The notes under the pieces are model-generated. The model saw nothing but the letters and a program-made list of their open reading frames with translations, did not search any database and was not told the origin of the DNA. Both the position numbers and the translations under genes were made by a program. Positions 62,622 through 64,000 of a stretch of 64,000 bases of DNA are shown here, one piece after another (position 1 is the stretch's first letter; the number at the start of each line of letters is the position of its first letter). Origin of the DNA: Ophthalmolycus amberensis (Eukaryota > Chordata > Actinopteri > Perciformes > Zoarcidae); assembly GCA_024529925.1 (NCBI GenBank), contig JAFEUB010000795.1, positions 1 through 64,000 of the forward strand. Reading direction: 5' to 3'.

Positions 62622-63755
62622 TGATGGCGAGGACCAGCTAAATATATACCAGCTGTGGTGATGGTGCTAAAGGCTTTCATGTGCAACCAATCATGCTTCC
62701 TGACTCGTGCAGGAGGAGGATCCTGCTGCTGTATCCTGAGCCAACCGGCGCCAATCCAGAGCCTGTTGTGGGTGGGGGGGTCGTTATCCAGCATTCTTGT
62801 AGAATTCATTAGAGCACCATGGACAGCTCACGTGTGGATGTATGTGACTGCAGAAAGCAGGAGAGGCTGCATGAAGTTACCCAAAACAAATACATTTCTC
62901 TGTTTGCAGTTATTTTAATGAAGCAACTCCCAAAAATGGTAATGAGTGACTCAGAAAATGTTGAATAATGACAGAGTGATGCAGCAGTAAATGCTTTGAT
63001 TATGATACTATGAGGAGAATAATTCCTGTCATTAATTCAGTCATAACTGATGTCTCCTGCTTGATCTTAAGTCGATGTCCTATCTAAAGATATATACTTT
63101 CTCATTATCCTGTGAATCGCACAGAGGTGCTGGAGGCACATTGTGCAAATCAGGACCTTATTTATGAGCAGCATAGGCTCTCGGGGGCCCGAGCACAACA
63201 TGAGCGCAGCCCCCGAGTCATTAAAGAGTGATTTTGGCATCCACTTCCACTCCTCTCACACACACCCCCTCCGCTCCCTTGAGACTGTAGCAGCACCTGC
63301 CCCCCTCCCACATTTGAACAGCCATTTAAGATGCTGAACATATGCACACGCATTCTCTCAATTTAGCATCCATGCTGTCAGACGCACATGCTGTATTTAT
63401 ATACATGATGCAAATGAAAACTTTAAACCCAAGAGAACATTTAAAGAGTTGCCGGATGACGTGTTTCTGCACGTAGACTTGCATCAATTACGCAGATACA
63501 GAGGCTGATGTTACCTTGACTTTTTATTTTTTATTTACCTTTTCTGTGGGGGAAGTGGCAGGTTTTGTGAAATAGGCGGATTGATTGTCACAAAGGGTTA
63601 TGGGTCACCTCCCTCACTTGCACCGGGACGGGATGACGGTTCTGGCTGGTTGACTGTGAGAAAATACCATTTAGGGGTGACTGGTGACGTGTTTATTGAG
63701 CCTGTCAAATTAACAAAAGCAATGGGCTGAACCGGGACAAGAGTCACAATAACAT

Positions 63756-63756
<1 letters not shown>

Positions 63757-63790
<34 letters not shown>
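63757..63790 (+). repeat. CA microsatellite
   Basis: About 17 CA units. Confidence 0.95.
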
Positions 63791-63792
<2 letters not shown>

Positions 63793-64000
63793 GACAGAGA
63801 GCATGTTTTTAATATCCCCTGATCCAGAAGTTGTGCATCAATCACACACTGATCTCTGTGTCACCTTGGGCTTTTCAGAGCTCCTGCAGAGTTGTTTGAC
63901 GTCAGTGATGTTAGGAGAGAGAATGTGGTCTGAATTTCACTTCACTAATACGGCTCTTCACAGTGCAGGAACCCATACAAAATGTCTTTAAAGATAGGCA

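Larger units (their letters stand above)
47360..64000. other. Gene-poor region upstream of gas2
   Basis: 16.6 kb with no ORF that resembles a known protein and no convincing splice-linked exons on either strand. A gas2 5' UTR exon may lie here; an acceptor-like CCACCAG occurs about 30 nt before the gas2 ATG. Repeats and candidate regulatory stretches are listed separately. Confidence 0.6.

Noticed and set aside
62405..62809. 134-codon minus-strand ORF with poly-Pro
   Set aside because: The poly-Pro comes from a 21-bp G tract. No other coding signal.

Overview
This is nuclear DNA from a ray-finned fish, most likely a percomorph teleost. The evidence is large spliced genes with GT-AG introns, frequent CA/TG microsatellites and homopolymer G/C tracts, and several interspersed repeat families that look like the ones common in percomorph genomes. 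No operon, prophage, CRISPR array or other prokaryotic feature is present. Four protein-coding genes can be built exon by exon, with splice phases that agree.

Region 1 (1-3,720, minus strand): the first three coding exons of spi1 (PU.1, an ETS factor of myeloid and B-cell development). The ETS-domain exons lie left of the window. A 330-350 bp direct repeat sits on either side of coding exon 3, in introns 2 and 3.

Region 2 (3,721-16,250): 12.5 kb between the divergent genes spi1 and slc39a13, mostly decayed transposon and repeat copies. One small exon-like open segment at 10.2 kb is unexplained.

Region 3 (16,260-25,600, plus strand): slc39a13, the zinc transporter ZIP13, with a 5' UTR exon and nine coding exons. 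One extra base in the third exon of the transcript breaks the frame as printed. A spliced upstream ORF appears to end on the main start codon.

Region 4 (27,360-about 36,640, plus strand): tmem178b, a four-pass membrane protein, four coding exons, with a large first intron and a probably long 3' UTR.

Region 5 (37,600-47,400, minus strand): a gas2 paralogue with a complete CH domain and a complete GAR domain. They are joined by a Ser/Pro/Thr-rich linker of about 155 residues, where the human GAS2 linker is only a few tens of residues. It is tail-to-tail with tmem178b.

Region 6 (47,400-64,000): a 16.6 kb stretch with no recognisable gene. It holds an intact-looking non-autonomous hAT-type element with a perfect 8-bp target duplication, other repeat copies, microsatellites, and a few low-repeat stretches that could be conserved non-coding elements.

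The genes do not form a pathway. Next-door spi1 and slc39a13 match the human 11p11.2 arrangement, and GAS2 is also on human 11p, while TMEM178B is on human chromosome 7. The window is therefore mainly of interest for synteny, the slc39a13 frame break and uORF, the gas2 linker, and transposon history. I found no new defence-like or multi-gene system.
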